64,000 nucleotides of DNA from Lingula anatina (lineage: Eukaryota > Brachiopoda > Lingulata > Lingulida > Lingulidae), in assembly GCF_001039355.2 (NCBI RefSeq), contig NW_019775379.1:109198-173197 (forward strand). The letters run 5' to 3'. Positions 12,310 through 26,700 of this stretch are shown one piece after another (positions within the stretch are counted from its first letter, which is position 1; each line of letters opens with the position of its first letter). A model generated the notes under the pieces. That model was not told the DNA's origin, did no database searches, and saw only the letters and a list, made by a program, of their open reading frames with translations. Made by a program: the position numbers and the translations under genes.

Positions 12310-12489
12310 AAACTATCATGTGGTACTGGTACATTTGTCTGTGATACAAATCACACCTGAGGTTGGCAAGATTACACTTCCAGTTTTCAAACATTCATGA
12401 GGATTATGTAAAAGCATTGTCCATTTTACTGGTGGATGTGCCCTTCAGTAAATTAATTTTGATTCCTTTATAGAGGACATTCAAGGTGT

Positions 12490-13143
12490 TGTTATAATAA
12501 TAATAATTTATTAAGATTGCAACCCAGTGGGTTGAAGTTGTACATAGAATGTTTAAAAAAAATTTATAATGATAATAAAATGAATATTTGCATGAATAAA
12601 ACCGAGTTAAAAGACTGCTAACTGAACTTTAAAATTATTGTACTTAGACTGCTAACTGAACTTTAAAATTATTGTACTTAGGATAAAAGACAGCATAATA
12701 CTATTGGAAATTTAAAAGTGCATATGGAATAAAAGAGTATCGGAATCTGTCGGTCTTAAATTTTGGCACTTTGTATCTATTGTTAGATCTTAAAAGACGA
12801 TTGGAATGCTCAATTAAGATGTGATTCAATTTGTCAGAGGATTCAGTTATTTTGTAAAAGAAAGTTTTGCACAGATCTTCCCTTCGTTTTTCTAAAGTGC
12901 ACATATTTGCCAGGTTCAGGGCTTCATCATAGTGTAGGTCAGGGAAAATAATTTTTAACGCACGACTTTGGACAGTCTCTAAAAGTTTGCATTGCTCTAT
13001 AGTTAGTCCTGGATACCATACAGGGCAGGCATATTCTAGAATTGAGCGCACAATACTTTGGTAAACTTGGATTAAGTCAGCAGGGCTGAGCTTAGCTCGC
13101 TTCAGTTGACGGAGGAAATAGAGTCTTGCACATGCCTTATGTT
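12490..13143 (-). pseudogene. 5'-truncated non-LTR retrotransposon (jockey-type) 3' end
   Basis: An open minus-strand frame from about 13140 to the stop at 12701 encodes the C-terminal part of a reverse transcriptase ORF: ARLYFLRQLKRAKLSP, then SILEYACPVWYPGLT, then ETVQSRALKIIF and LEKRREDLCKTFF. These are typical of the region downstream of the RT domain in jockey/RTE-type LINEs. The catalytic RT and endonuclease domains are absent, so the copy is dead on arrival. Beyond the stop lie about 200 bp of 3' UTR and an (AAT)n-rich tail near 12496-12520. It inserted just after TSSC4 and may supply its polyadenylation region. Insertion limits are approximate. Confidence 0.8.
12612..12679. repeat. 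34-bp unit repeated twice in tandem
   Basis: Two identical units beginning AGACTGCTAACTGAACTTTA at 12612 and 12646, inside the 3' UTR of the retrotransposon fragment. Confidence 0.85.
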
Positions 13144-14709
13144 ATGTGGGTTTTGAAAAGATCTGAATATTGGCACCGACTGAAGTGCCTGAAGGACTGA
13201 ATTAAAAATCATTGAATTATGCATTTTTGAAAAAAAAAACTCATGCCTGGTGTAAATTTGATTAAATATTAAAAAAAATTGTTTTATAATTTAAACTCGG
13301 TTGTAAAATTTATTCATTCCCTTAAGAAATGCTGGCAAAGCTTTGTTTTTGGGAGAAAAACGCAAATGTTTAGCATAGTTTGTGAATCTACAGTTTTATT
13401 CTTTTTTTATATTTGGGCTCTGTTAACAAAGCAAATATGTTATATGCTGTTGTTACACTGTCCACAACCAATGATAAATGTACTCAAAGCGGGTCATACT
13501 GAAATGTGCAGAAGTAAAATGCAAGTGTTGTCTGGAGAACTTGATCTAAAGCGAAATTGACCTGTGAGGCAACAGTTAATAAAAGAAATAATTCAAAAAC
13601 AAGTCATTACAAACATCACCTACTTGAAAGATGTCACTAGCAGTTGTTCCTACACTTCTAGCCAACCATAGTTTGCTTGGTGAATACCACTTGCTGCACA
13701 GTAATGGTGAGAAATGGAGATGCAAAAAGACATTGTACTTTTGATATATATATCATATATTCATGAGAAAAAAGACGAAGATTCAGAGAAATTTCATCTT
13801 CAAAATAACTGGCTAAATCAGTAAGACCTGCTTTAAACATTTTTTTCATTCAAAACTGGCTCCCTTTTCCCCTCTTATAGAAAGTTCAAGCTTTAGACCA
13901 ATAATAAAGGGAACTGTATTTGTAAATAAAGAATATATATATATATATATACTTTAAATGGCATTAAATAGATACTAAATGGCAAAATCTTCCATTTAAA
14001 TACGAACAGATATAAAAGTTCTGAAATGTCACACAAGTTTCCAATTAAATAGATGTCTATAACATTGTACATTGGATAAATTGTAGTTGATATTGTATAT
14101 GTAGAGAATACAGATATATAGACAGGTTTCAAATGGCAATAAAAAGATATGCACTTACTGGCCATCTTCCATTTAAATAGGTTAAAATTTCTATAATGTT
14201 ACACAAGCATCCAATTAAATAGATCTCATATGTGCTGGGATATGAAAGTTATGTAAGTTATACTTTTCCAGATACAAGTGCTTTCCTTTATAACACTCAA
14301 TTTTTCTAATTCAATATTTCAATGAATGTTAAAACATGAAAATTATTTCAAAGCTAAGGATTTATAATAAAAGAAGAATAACATATAAGAAACCTTCAAT
14401 TACAATGGAATGTGCAAGGAATATATAAAACAATTAAAAAAATTAAATTGTGCTTAAAACATGCCATTTTCTCTTGCTGTTTTTTTTCTGGTATCAAAAT
14501 TTGAAAAAAAAGGCATAGGAATAAATGACAATATAAGACTTCATTTTCAATAAATTTGTCTATGCATTATCTATTGTTTTTCATTCGATGAAAAATTTAA
14601 CTGAAATTTATGATCCCTGCCCTTTGTCCTATACCATGAGGATATCCTGAAATAATTTTTCGACTTGGAATATAAGAGATGCACATGGGTAAAATTAAAT
14701 GTTGGAGTG
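13144..14709. other. Intergenic AT-rich DNA between convergent genes; diverged tandem duplication
   Basis: No supported gene. Within it, about 13955-14070 and 14131-14225 are diverged copies of one unit (shared words: AAATGGCA, TCTTCCATTTAAATA, CCAATTAAATAGAT), with short AT runs near 13746-13760 and 13933-13950. TSSC4 and the molybdo-flavoenzyme gene converge on this region. Confidence 0.5.
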
Positions 14710-14715
14710 TTTATT
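14710..14715 (-). terminator. AATAAA polyadenylation signal of the molybdo-flavoenzyme gene
   Basis: Canonical hexamer on the minus strand, 55 nt downstream of the TAA stop at 14770-14772. Confidence 0.6.
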
Positions 14716-14769
14716 CTTTGACTGCATAAGATGTAGACTGTCCACTCCACATTCCAGCTTCTTGTGTCT

Positions 14770-17700
14770 TTAGGCTTTCAAGGTCAGGTGTTTGGGCTCT
14801 ACAAGGCATGCTTGCTGCAGGGCCTCAGCAGTTGCAGGGCCATCTGTAAGTTAAAAAAAAAAAAGTAAAAAAAAAACACTTGAATCAGAGATGCAAAATA
14901 CTAAGCATCCACCCTTATATGTTAAAAACATAAATAATTTATCAGAGGAAATAAAATCTCCAAAACCTAAAGTTAAGAATTGGAATTGGCAGTCCTTTTG
15001 AAGATTTTTTCATTACTTTGAGTAAATTCAAATATTAGTTGTCCACTTACTCAAAGCAAAGTATTCTTTGTCCTTCCCAATGTCTGCTCTGGCAGCCTGG
15101 ACAGCATGTTTGGCAGCAAACAGTACAGACATACTGAGAACAAGAGGTGGCTCTCCAGCAGCTGAAGTATAAAATTAAAAAATAATTTTTTCATCAATTC
15201 AAATCAATTATCAAAATTTATCAAGCATACTGATGCTCATAAGAGATGTAAAATACCAAAAAAAAAATTATTATTATTTCAATTTTTATTAACTTCGGAT
15301 AGGAATTTTCCCTTACTTTTAGATCCCATGAACCCTACTGGTTTAGGTGCTTCATCAAGGAGCTCCACTCTGAAGTCCCTGGGGATGTCTTTAGCCAAGG
15401 GTACCTTGTATTCCTTAAAATGATTAGTGGCATAAATTAAAACATGAACACTTCTATGACAAAAGGGCATTTTTTATATAACTGAAAAAGTAACCTTACT
15501 AAAAGGAAACTGTATGTACAGTAGTCTAAACAGCAGAGAAATAACTCACTCACTTAAGGAACTGGAATTATGTTCATCACTTTAAGATTTAAGTAAGCAA
15601 TGATCATATTAATTCAAACAAATACAAATGAAAAACCCATATGACAAGAATTGTTTGAGATAAATGAAAGTCTAGTATAAGGTGAAAAATAATACAGGGT
15701 CTAATGGTAATTTGAATCTTGTTGATGAAATGATTTCCATACCCATGTTCCATGAGTGATGTTTCTTCCAGTCTCCAGGTTGAATCTGGTCTTTTCTGTC
15801 ATCCAGTAGCCCAAACCCATCACAAAAGATCCTTCTATCTGACCAATGTCAATCTCTGGGCTAAGACTGAAGTAAGAAATGAGTGCATCCAAATCAACGA
15901 CACAGCTAAAATTAAGCTACAACTCATTTAATAAATAATTTCTCGTGACACTTTAAATGCAAATTTAAGAAAGTAAATGTCTATCACACCTTTAAAGGCA
16001 TTTATTTAGATTTTGAAAACAGCAATATGAATCTAAAATAAAAAGTATTCATCATTTAATTCCGATAAATATAAAATATATTTTAAATTTCATATTAATT
16101 TGGGTTTTCTCTGGTCACCTTTTTCCACAGTCATACAAAATATCTGTTCTCAGTGCCACTGTTTCTCCAGTTAGAACATCCAGTTCCACCTCACTGCATG
16201 CAGCAGCATACACAAAGTAATCAGGCCCAGAGCCGCGGGGAGCAACACTGTAATAAATTGTTTTCTTTTGAGTTTTTATCTTACATAACATGCACATGCA
16301 TATACATTTTTAACAATAACATATTCTGGAATTTCTTGCATTTAATTGTCTTTTTTTCACTTACTAATATCTGGCTGACAAATCCACCTTTTGCCAAAAA
16401 GCTGCTTGGATCATCTGTGGCCATGGAGTGTCAGGTGGCAGGTTTTTCTGGATTGGTTCCAACCTTTCCTTCAATGTCTTGCAGCACTCATACACAGCCT
16501 TAAAATTAGTATAGGTTTTATAAACATTGATACACAAAATAAAATAATATAATGTGTGGCAGTTTCTATTAAACAAGAACATTTTACTGTGGTAGCAATG
16601 CAACAACCTAGTTAGATCCAGTAAGAATTATGTCCATTACAGATGATCATCATGCTCCCCCCCACCCCTCCCCAAATTTTAAAATTACACCTGAGAGTCG
16701 CATTACCTTGCAGGACATTTCACTGGTGATGCTCCCACCCGTTGCAATATTGTTGGCATTACACATGGAGCTGTTTGGCTTGCACTTAACCAACTCTATT
16801 GGGACACCCAAGGTATGTGCTGCTACTTGAATTACCTGTAACATGCAATTGATCAAAAATTGTACTTCAAAACATTATCTTTGAAGAAAAATGATCATAT
16901 AGACCACTTATATTAATTATAACATGCTGTTACTTTAAAATATCCCACACCCATCTATATATTTCATACCATTTTCATACTATATATAAACTGTATATAT
17001 GCGGAATAATTTGCAACTAAAATATGTAACTACAAAACTCCTGTATTTCAAATTTCATTTAATGAAAAAAGCATGTATCATAATAAAATAAAAAGCCATT
17101 CGTCTTTCTTATTTCTTGTAAAAAAAGCCGTTCTTAGTTCGAACTCCTGTACCTTGGTGTTGATACCTTGTCCCATCTCTATACCACCATGTGCAATAGC
17201 CACTGTGCCATCATGATTGAAGATATTGACCAATGCATTGCCCATATACCAGTTCCAGGACACAGCATTCTTCATGGGCATAACACACATGCCACGCTTC
17301 TTCCAACGGTTGTTCTGAATGTTACAATAAATAAAAGAGAAAATATTACTGTATTAAATAAATGTGCTTTATAGTAAGAAAATGAAAAGAGGCAGGTTCT
17401 TTCTTTAAAATGTAACAAATCTTACAGCTTTACACTGAAGCACTAATGAAACTCCAAAAGGCAGTTACAACCTACCTTATTGAAGTCAGCCACTTTCTGT
17501 GCCCTGGCCTGCACATCTGCTGACTTCAGCAGCTGGTCATAGACTTTGGACACACTACAATACTGCAGAACCTCTTTGCGTAGAGTAGTCTGAAATAGAA
17601 CAGAACTGTGTGAATCAGTTGGACCTCTAGATACAAATACTTGAAAATGTCCAATATGGTTAGTTGAAATACATTACTTTGTCAAAAGGCAGAAAAGAAA

Positions 17701-20700
17701 GGTAAATCCCTCTAAATGTGTGAAAAATGGCATGCCTTCCCTCTTGTGCACATCTTCATATATGGAATAAAATATTCACCAGTGGAAATCCAGCATTTTC
17801 ATAAAAAATGACAAAAATATTTCCAATTAATCATATAAGATAATTCAAAAGTTCTTTTAGGGTTTTATAATCAACTGAAGTATTAGTGATACCTAATAAA
17901 TAGAAAAGACTGCACAATGTATTTTCATAGTTATTGAAAAGTATATTAATTCACCTCTCCTTCCTTGTACAAATTGAGTTTACGGATTTCCACTGGATCC
18001 TTGTTCAGTGCCTTGGCCACATGTTCTATGATGCTCTCCATGATGAATATGGCTGGTGTATAGCCTACAAAAGAAACAAAATCACTGACTTCAACTTCTA
18101 TTACCATAAATTCATCATCTTATATTCTGTGAAGACTTATCACTAAATCATGATAAAATCATGGTATACTATAGGCATCACAACATAAAACCTTGTGAAA
18201 AGGAAAAGGTGGCATTAACAAAATTTGAATGTTTCTACTCACCTGGAGTTCTACAGTAAGTGTTGGGTGGTGTGTTGGTCTTTACAGTCACTCCATATGT
18301 GTGCCAGTTATCACACTGGTAAGCTGGAATAGAGAACAATTGTTAAAAAAATCTAAAGAAAACAGTACATAAAAATTACATTAGCTGAGGAAAAGCTTCC
18401 GTTCATGGTCATAAACTAGCATACCTACAGAAGCATACAACATCAAAATAACATCTTGATACTGCATTCTATTTATTTTACCACAAAAAGTCCCTTCCAA
18501 AATTCCAAACGATACTTTTTGTCACTGTGACAATCCAGGATAAAAATAAATGCTTCCAACTATAAACAGTGTACAGAAAATATTAATAACAGAAGGACTA
18601 TCAACATATAAACAACAAGAAATTTATAAAAAATATTATAAATAGACTACAAGAATCCTACTGATAATCATTAATCGTCAACTATCATTTATTTATCAAA
18701 TTCTTCTTAAATGCACACTATACCATTGTCCATGACCCCCATGGTATGCTTGATGGTGGAATCATTGCGATTGGAACCACAATCACCATAGATCTTAGCA
18801 TCTACAGCCAGTAGCTTGCCTTCTGCACTCACTCCAACCTACAACATACATCAACATACACTGTGGAATCCTGTTATCATTTTAGATAATTGACACTGCA
18901 TCTTTGTAATTTATGAGCATGTACTACTTAATCACTGCATTATAAAGTGTATTATGCATTTCAGCAAGTCAATTTTATTTGACAACAGAGAAAATAATAA
19001 ATAAATAAACAAACCTCTGGGGTGATTTTTTTCTCTCTAGACTTACTACTACTAATTAAAACTGAAATTGAATTCCCAATCAACAGTTCCAGTGCAGGTG
19101 GAGAGTAATTTTACATTTCACCTCTCATTACCTCATACTCAGCATAGTAGGGGAACCTTTTGCCACAGGACTCCAACATTGTGTTCATAGTCATTAACAG
19201 GCGGACAGGTCTGTAAGAAAAGAAGTGTTAAACTACAGTGAAATTAATTCAATAAAACTGCAATCTTCTGTATTACTAAATTAATCTTTGATAAACAGAG
19301 GAATCTTTTTGCACAGTATTATTTCCTCATCTTTGTAACAGAAAATATGAGAGATTGAGTTTATAAAACAAGACAGCAAAGCAGTAAAATGTAAATGCAG
19401 TAAAAATGCTGAACAGAATAGGTTATTTAGTGAATTTTGATGTATTTTTGTATAACGATACACAGTATTATCACAATAATTTTTTAGGGTTAACTTATTC
19501 ATTTTAATTATTTTTACCTTTGTAACAGGTGTGCAGCAAGGGCACTGGCTGAGGCTGTATGGAAGCTTCTAGAAATTTTTGCACCGTAAGCACCACCCAG
19601 TCTTCTCACTTCCATATTAACACTGAAACATATTATCAACTTCTGTTCATGTGCATACTTTGTCCACTAGACCTAAAATAAAAATCTTGGGAATTTTCCC
19701 TTTATTTCCAATATGTGTCCTGTCCAAAACCATTAAACAATGACAATCTGTGAACCTATTTTCAAGTTTCAATTTCTAATCCTAAATGTCATTTGTGAAA
19801 TGCACCAGTCCTTACCTAAATCATGAGTCAAACTAAAAAAAATGCAAACCTAAAACTAAGACACTGGTTTATAGATCACAATTCTGTGAAATATTTTGGT
19901 ATATTTTGATAAAAAAGGGAAACGTGTTGAAATTTCTGGATAGCTAAATGCTACTGGTTCCATATATCTTCGTGTGTCTTTAAGTAAACCAAAAGGAGGG
20001 GATATGCAGATGATAATACATTCTTCCTACGAAAACTTAACAGTATAAAAACCTAAATTGTAAAATTTAAACTTAGATGTAGACTACAACTGTGTAATAT
20101 TAAGTCATAATTAACAAATTTCCTACTCGTTACAAGGCACCCCCAACACCTGTGCTACTGCATTTTGTGCGAAGTCCATCCACTGTGTAGCAGCGTAGAC
20201 ATTGTAGCCATCTTCTTTGGGAACTGTCAGGCAGATCTGTAAAGAACATAAACACAGGCTCATCATATTTGCGTCCAAGTCACTAGATATACATGTACAT
20301 TGTAGTTGGATGGTAACAGTGCACTTTAAAAAAAAGAACCTCTTATATAGGTTTAACAGAAAGCACTTTTAGAAACACAGGCTTATTACCAATAAAAACA
20401 ATACTTCCATTTATTTATAAAAACTACAGGTTGCATTTAATTAAATATTGTGAAATTATATTATATATCTTTTAGTACATGATATATGAAATAACATATG
20501 AACCATCAAACATCAACGGTCTGAATGCTATGCTACACTACACTACATGTACAATGCACTGCATTGTGCTACTCTACACAACACTGCATTACACTACACT
20601 ACGCTACTCTACACTACACTACACTTTACAACACAAAATACTATGAACGTACATGTGTCTCCATAGGGAAGTGTGCCTGGGTGGCCACTTCAATGTTTCC

Positions 20701-23700
20701 TTTGATGACCTTGTGGGCAGTGGCCAGAGCAGCTGAAATGACATGAGATGATAAATTTACAGAAAGAGTACACTTGCAGGGCATTCAACATGCCAGCAAA
20801 TAAATGAACAGTATGAGGCAATTATTATGACACACAGATCTATATCTTCTGAAAGTGTTAGAGGTTTTGTAGGATATTTAAATATATGTATATATCTATG
20901 TACCTTTTGTATCTCCAATGGTGATTTCATTTTCTGGGTCCTTGTAGAAGGATTTGTGCTTGATGGCATCTTCAAAGGTCAGAATTGGGGTCTTTTTATC
21001 CTTGTATGTAATCTTCACTGCCTTGACTGCAGCATCAGCAATAAGCTGTGATTCTAAAATAAAAATTGAAACATATTTCCCCCAGAATTTTCATCTGCTA
21101 TTATTTTATAGAGGTCTGGCATTAAGAATGAGGAGTAAATAAATCCAAATTGCACATCCCATGATAATAAAATACCTTTCATCAGCATGTTTTCTTTATC
21201 CCTGAGTGTTAATTTGATGAAGCAATTTTTAAGATATTATGCATATTTTTATATGTTTCATACCTGCAACAATTATTCCCACAGGCTGTCCTGCATACAA
21301 GATGTCTTCAGACACCAAACACTAAAATAAATTAAACATAAAAAATATATACTATTCTATTTATAAGGAAGGCCATTCAGAGATTCTCAGAGTTTCATTA
21401 ACAAAAACAAGTTTATTTTTCAAAATATTACAAACACCTTAAATCAAAATTTAATATCATATGCAAATATTTCTCTTTTTTTATTTCTTACCTCTTCAGG
21501 TTCCATTATTTTGGGGGCAATGCTGTTCACTCCAGGAATGTCTTTTGCTGTAATGAACTTCACAACTCCTGGCATTTTCTGTATACAAGTAAATTCTAAT
21601 TTTTAAAAAGTACTGGTAAATATGTGAACAAAATAGTCATTTGTAGACTTATACTTTTTTTGTATTTTTTCATTATTTTCAACAGTGACAGCTGATACTG
21701 AGGTACAGTACAGGAAGAATAATCACCTTTTCTCATTGAAAATAATCATTTACTTAATTTCTTTTTTTATTTCATGGTTATACACACGACAACATGACTA
21801 ACAAAGCTGTATCTTAAAGATACACATAATAGCAAATGTTACAAAACAGACCATTCAGAGTTTATTTGCCTATTAAGCAACAGTTTCATTGGCAACATGT
21901 GTCAGCCTCTTCATTTAAAAAGTCCTGTTCATGCTCACTTGTTGCATCTGAACTTCAGACAATTGCTTGATAGTGATTGAAGTTTATTGCACTAATTTGC
22001 GAATGTTAGATATGTCTATTAAATATGTCTATTACATCATATGCCCTCCTGCCATGAAATCTAGACAAGTGCATGCCTGTCTGCAATTGGCATCCAGGCT
22101 AACACCAAACAGACTTGCAACTGACAGTCAAAGCACATGAGGTTTGAAAAATGAAGAAGCTGACACCCATGAGACCTGAAGCGCATGGTATCATTTATCC
22201 ACCTTCTACAACAACTCACCAATGCCTCTGTGGCATCCATGCTGTCCAGCTTGGCATTCCCCACTCCAGCTATGACCAAGGCTGCATGGAGCTCCCCTGG
22301 CATAGTGGGTATGTCATTCACATACTCTGCCTCACCTGAAGTCTGACAAGGACCAAAATGTTGATTATAAGATTTGTATTGTATAGAATCCTAGAAAAGT
22401 TCATATCATCGTGGATAGTGAGATGAGTAAGGTCAGGCAAATTTTTTTACTACAGTGGTAGCTGGGTCACAAAACATATCATTTGTTGTAATCTTCACTT
22501 CTTACATCCATTTTTGTATATGTTAATTTTTCCCAAAAGAGCTATCATTCCAATACACTTATATCTTGCTCACTACACCTACATGCACATTCCTTACAGT
22601 CTATAAGGTCAAAATGATTCTGAGCAAAATATTTCATTAGCTCAAACCAGAGAACCTTTGGGCATTCAATTTATGAGTGGATAAATCACATAAAACACTG
22701 ATATTTTCTTTAAAACTTGATAAACTTATTATTTAATTTTTACTTAAAATTAAAGTGTTGAGATATCACAAAATCTGTTAGAATAGTTTTGTAATTACAG
22801 AAACAGGTGTCCCTTACTTGTGTCTTGCCATGTGTGTTCATTAATGGTTGGTTCACAGGCCAGCTTTGTTGGTCAGTTGGGAACTTTCTCTGACCCTCAG
22901 AGAGTGCACGGTCAAGGTTGGCCATCCCACTCTTCAGGTTGTCTGGTATCTTGTTTTCACATACTTTGAGAAGGAACTGCAAACACAGGAGAATAGGTAC
23001 TATAATATTTTGAAAATGGTTTATTAGGTTTAATTGTCACTCTTTGCAGGTCATTACTTGAACCGACAGCATTAATAGACTTTGTACATGATACTCCTAA
23101 ACAGAAAAGCACTGAGATTGTGTGAGTTAAATTTGTGTAATTTTGTTCTATATAAATAATAATACCCTTGCCTTATACAAAGTGAAGTTACCTTATAGAA
23201 AAAAGCCTGGGCCAGTTCAGTTCTACATTTTGGACTTGCTGACACATAGTCTGCAGTGGATTGGGTTTCTTTCTCAATGACAGACAGAGCTCCTGCAGTG
23301 AACAAAACACTGTCATGTCCACTGAAACTTTTGCAATGATAATCTCACACAACAAATTTTCTTCTGAGTTATCACAACTCAATTTACATGGGGAAAAGTT
23401 ACAAAGTACATAAAACTGAACTTGAAGAACTACATGTTTATACATTTTTCAGCTAAGCAATTGGTAATATAAATGTCATAATACCTGTCAACACATTTGG
23501 ATCAAGCAGGCTCTTTCCATTAAGATATGTTTCCAATTGATCTGCTCTGTTCTGAAATTCCAATACTAAAAAATTAAAGACTACTCTCTTCAACAAAATA
23601 TTTAAAATGGAGTTTAATGGCACCTCCCCCCCCCCAAAAAAAAAAGAAAGGACAAAAGAAAAGTGAGAAATGTTTTGACTTACCAAATGAGCACCAAAGC

Positions 23701-26700
23701 CTCCAAAAATCACCATTGGCTTCTCAACCACTGTATAATTGTTAGCAGTATCAACCTTCATGATGAAACCTGCATTCACATAAGCATGGGAAAACTGGAA
23801 GAGAGCACAGCATACAAATACTTTTTAAAATATCATAAATTCATTTCATTCTTGTATTTCCTTTGCATACTAAAATTTGATGATTTAATAATTTAAAAAA
23901 AACATTCCTTTTTCAAAAATATTTAAGAATAACATCATGCCACGCTCTTAAGTACTTATTACAAACAATAATAAAAATAATCTATCATACATATCTGTCA
24001 ATGCTATAAAAATTCTCTTACACACCCTTGACCTTGGCATTGCTTTGTATGAGTGCACAAAGTAGCTGTCATCTCTTGGAGGCAGCTCACAACTCAACAA
24101 CAACTTGCCATCCATGTCCTCCTTCAGTAACTCCACAGGACTCACTGTCTTCACCTTACTGCCGTCACCTAAAGAGGCATTAAACATAGCCTGTCTTTTC
24201 ATGGGCAACATATACATAAACCTCTCTTAACTGCTATAAAAGATGAAACACTTTACTAACAATGTATATAAAATATATAATATAAAATAAATTAAGTTAG
24301 CCAAGAAAAAACCCTCCCTCAACAGGTTTATAGTGTTAATTAATGAACAAATAAAATCTTAAAATGATGACTTGATACTTATCATAATATTTAACTCAAA
24401 ATTTCATTTTAAAAATTCAGGAACTACTCCTGGCCTACCAATGCTGAGAACACCTCCTGCAGTTTGCAAGATGACAAAGACATCAGAAAGGAAATCTGGA
24501 TGCTTTTGCTTCATCATCACATTACCAGCCCAGCTTCCGCACTAGAAGAAAAGTAACAGCATAAAACTATTACATTCTAGCATAATTCTTTAAGGAAATA
24601 TTATCAAAATGAATTTGTGCTATTTGAATTTCTTGAGTAATTATAGTACTTACATCTCTGACAGATTTACTGGCCACAAGATCCAGATGGTGCAGCAAAC
24701 CTTTGCAGTAGCCATAACCAGGCTGTGTGGACAACTTTTGCACCAGTTCCTTCACTGCAGACAAGCTCACATTAGAACCAAAGGTCACTGGTTTGGTTTG
24801 CTGTTCATAATAAAAGGGTAGCTATTATATTATTCTAAAGGTACATTCAAGGGCCACTCCCGCATTTTTCCATTAAAAATAAATTCTAGAGTCTCTCTCT
24901 CAAAGAATTTGAAAATCCCCAACAGTCACATTCATGTCCTGTAAAGCTCCTTTAATTTCCCAATTCAGACTCTAAAGACAATAAAACCCTTTAAATAAAA
25001 GTTCATCTGATAAATTCAAGTACATGCAATGTACTGAAAAATGTATGTAACTTACATTTCAACAATACTTTGTATAACTACATGTACATGTTGGTACATT
25101 CATTTATACACAAATAGTGTGATTCTCAAATGGTGCTTATAAATGTCAAACCCGAATTTAAATACAATGTGCATGTGTTAAATTCTAATAGTAACATAAT
25201 TCTAAGGTACACACCGAGATGTTGTAGAGCTCTTCCACACCTTTCAGGTCAATATAAACATCAAATGGACCATCATCTTTGAATATGCCTGGAATAATAT
25301 CAATATATTATTTCAGTCTACAATTTGACAATTAACGTAAAAGATCTAAACCATAAGAGCACTAAAAAAGCCCTTCCTTGAAATCCTGCATCCACCAGTC
25401 CTTTAATCTGGGTTAAATTCCAACCAAGTCTTACACTCCTTACAAAAGGTTTATCACTAATTTTGATCAGTTTTTTTTTATCTAATCATTCACCTCTTAA
25501 TTATAATACTTTTGCAGTGATTATCACAGAACTAAATACAGAAAATGAAAACAACTTTATGTCATCCAAACAGTGCCACCATAAAGAAAATGTACAACCA
25601 GCTTGTCCTGTTTTTCATGAAACTAAAACTAGCATTAACAATGACATGTCATGCAAAAAATTGCACTTGCAACATTATCATCAACTCTATTTTTTGTTGT
25701 AACATTCATGGTGAACAATAATACATTATGGAAGGCACAATAAACAGCCACTAGCTGATAAGCTAAATCTTTTTGTCACCTATTTATCAAAATAGCTTTT
25801 TAATATGTATATTTCTGGCCCATATTATTCTTATCTTAAACATCATCTTATCATGTACAGCCATACATTATATGCTGTGACATTTAGATAGGTGCACATA
25901 ATTAATATAATATAGCTGGCAAAGTGCTAAGGAGCTGAAAAGAGCAAAATGTCCAAGTTTTATTCCATTTCCAACTTGTCTTTATACCCACATCCCAAAT
26001 TGTCCACACCAAAATCCCAAACTGTCTGTACTCATGTACATCCCAAAATGTCCTTACCCACAGAAGTGTTTCCCAGGAAAGGTCTGACAGTTTTCCCCTG
26101 TGCTAGCATAGTATTCATGATGGTGAATGTATCTGCCAAACTGGTGGGCCTCACCCAACACTTGTCCCCCACAGTTATCTCTATTTGCCCCAAGTCCACA
26201 CAGCCTGGCACTTTATTTCTACAGACACCATTACACCCAGCCTGGCCACTGCCACAGCACCTGGCACCAAGGTCCTGAAAAACAATTAATGCTGACAGCT
26301 TATTTCAGACTTCTTTCTTGCTCCTGTTCATATCTTGTGTTCATATCTTATGAAGGCAACTTGCCTCTATAATTCTTGTTCCCCTTCTACATATCATTTC
26401 TAATGAAAAAAATATATGAGTAGTTTCACCTTCTACATTCCCTGTACTAAAATGGAAGGAATAAAGTGACAAAATTTTTACAGAGACTAAAAGTTGTGAG
26501 AGGGAGATACTTTGGAATGTCCTGTAGTGTTGACAGAAAACAGTAGAGTGTGTACAATGGGATAAGATAAACAAAAATGCATAAAAACTTGAGGCCTTCT
26601 TTGTGAACCATCTCCAGGCCTACCCAACTACCAGACTCGGCACTGAATGATCCTGAATTCACCGGTAGATTGGACCACACTACCCGTTTTCAAGGTGTGT

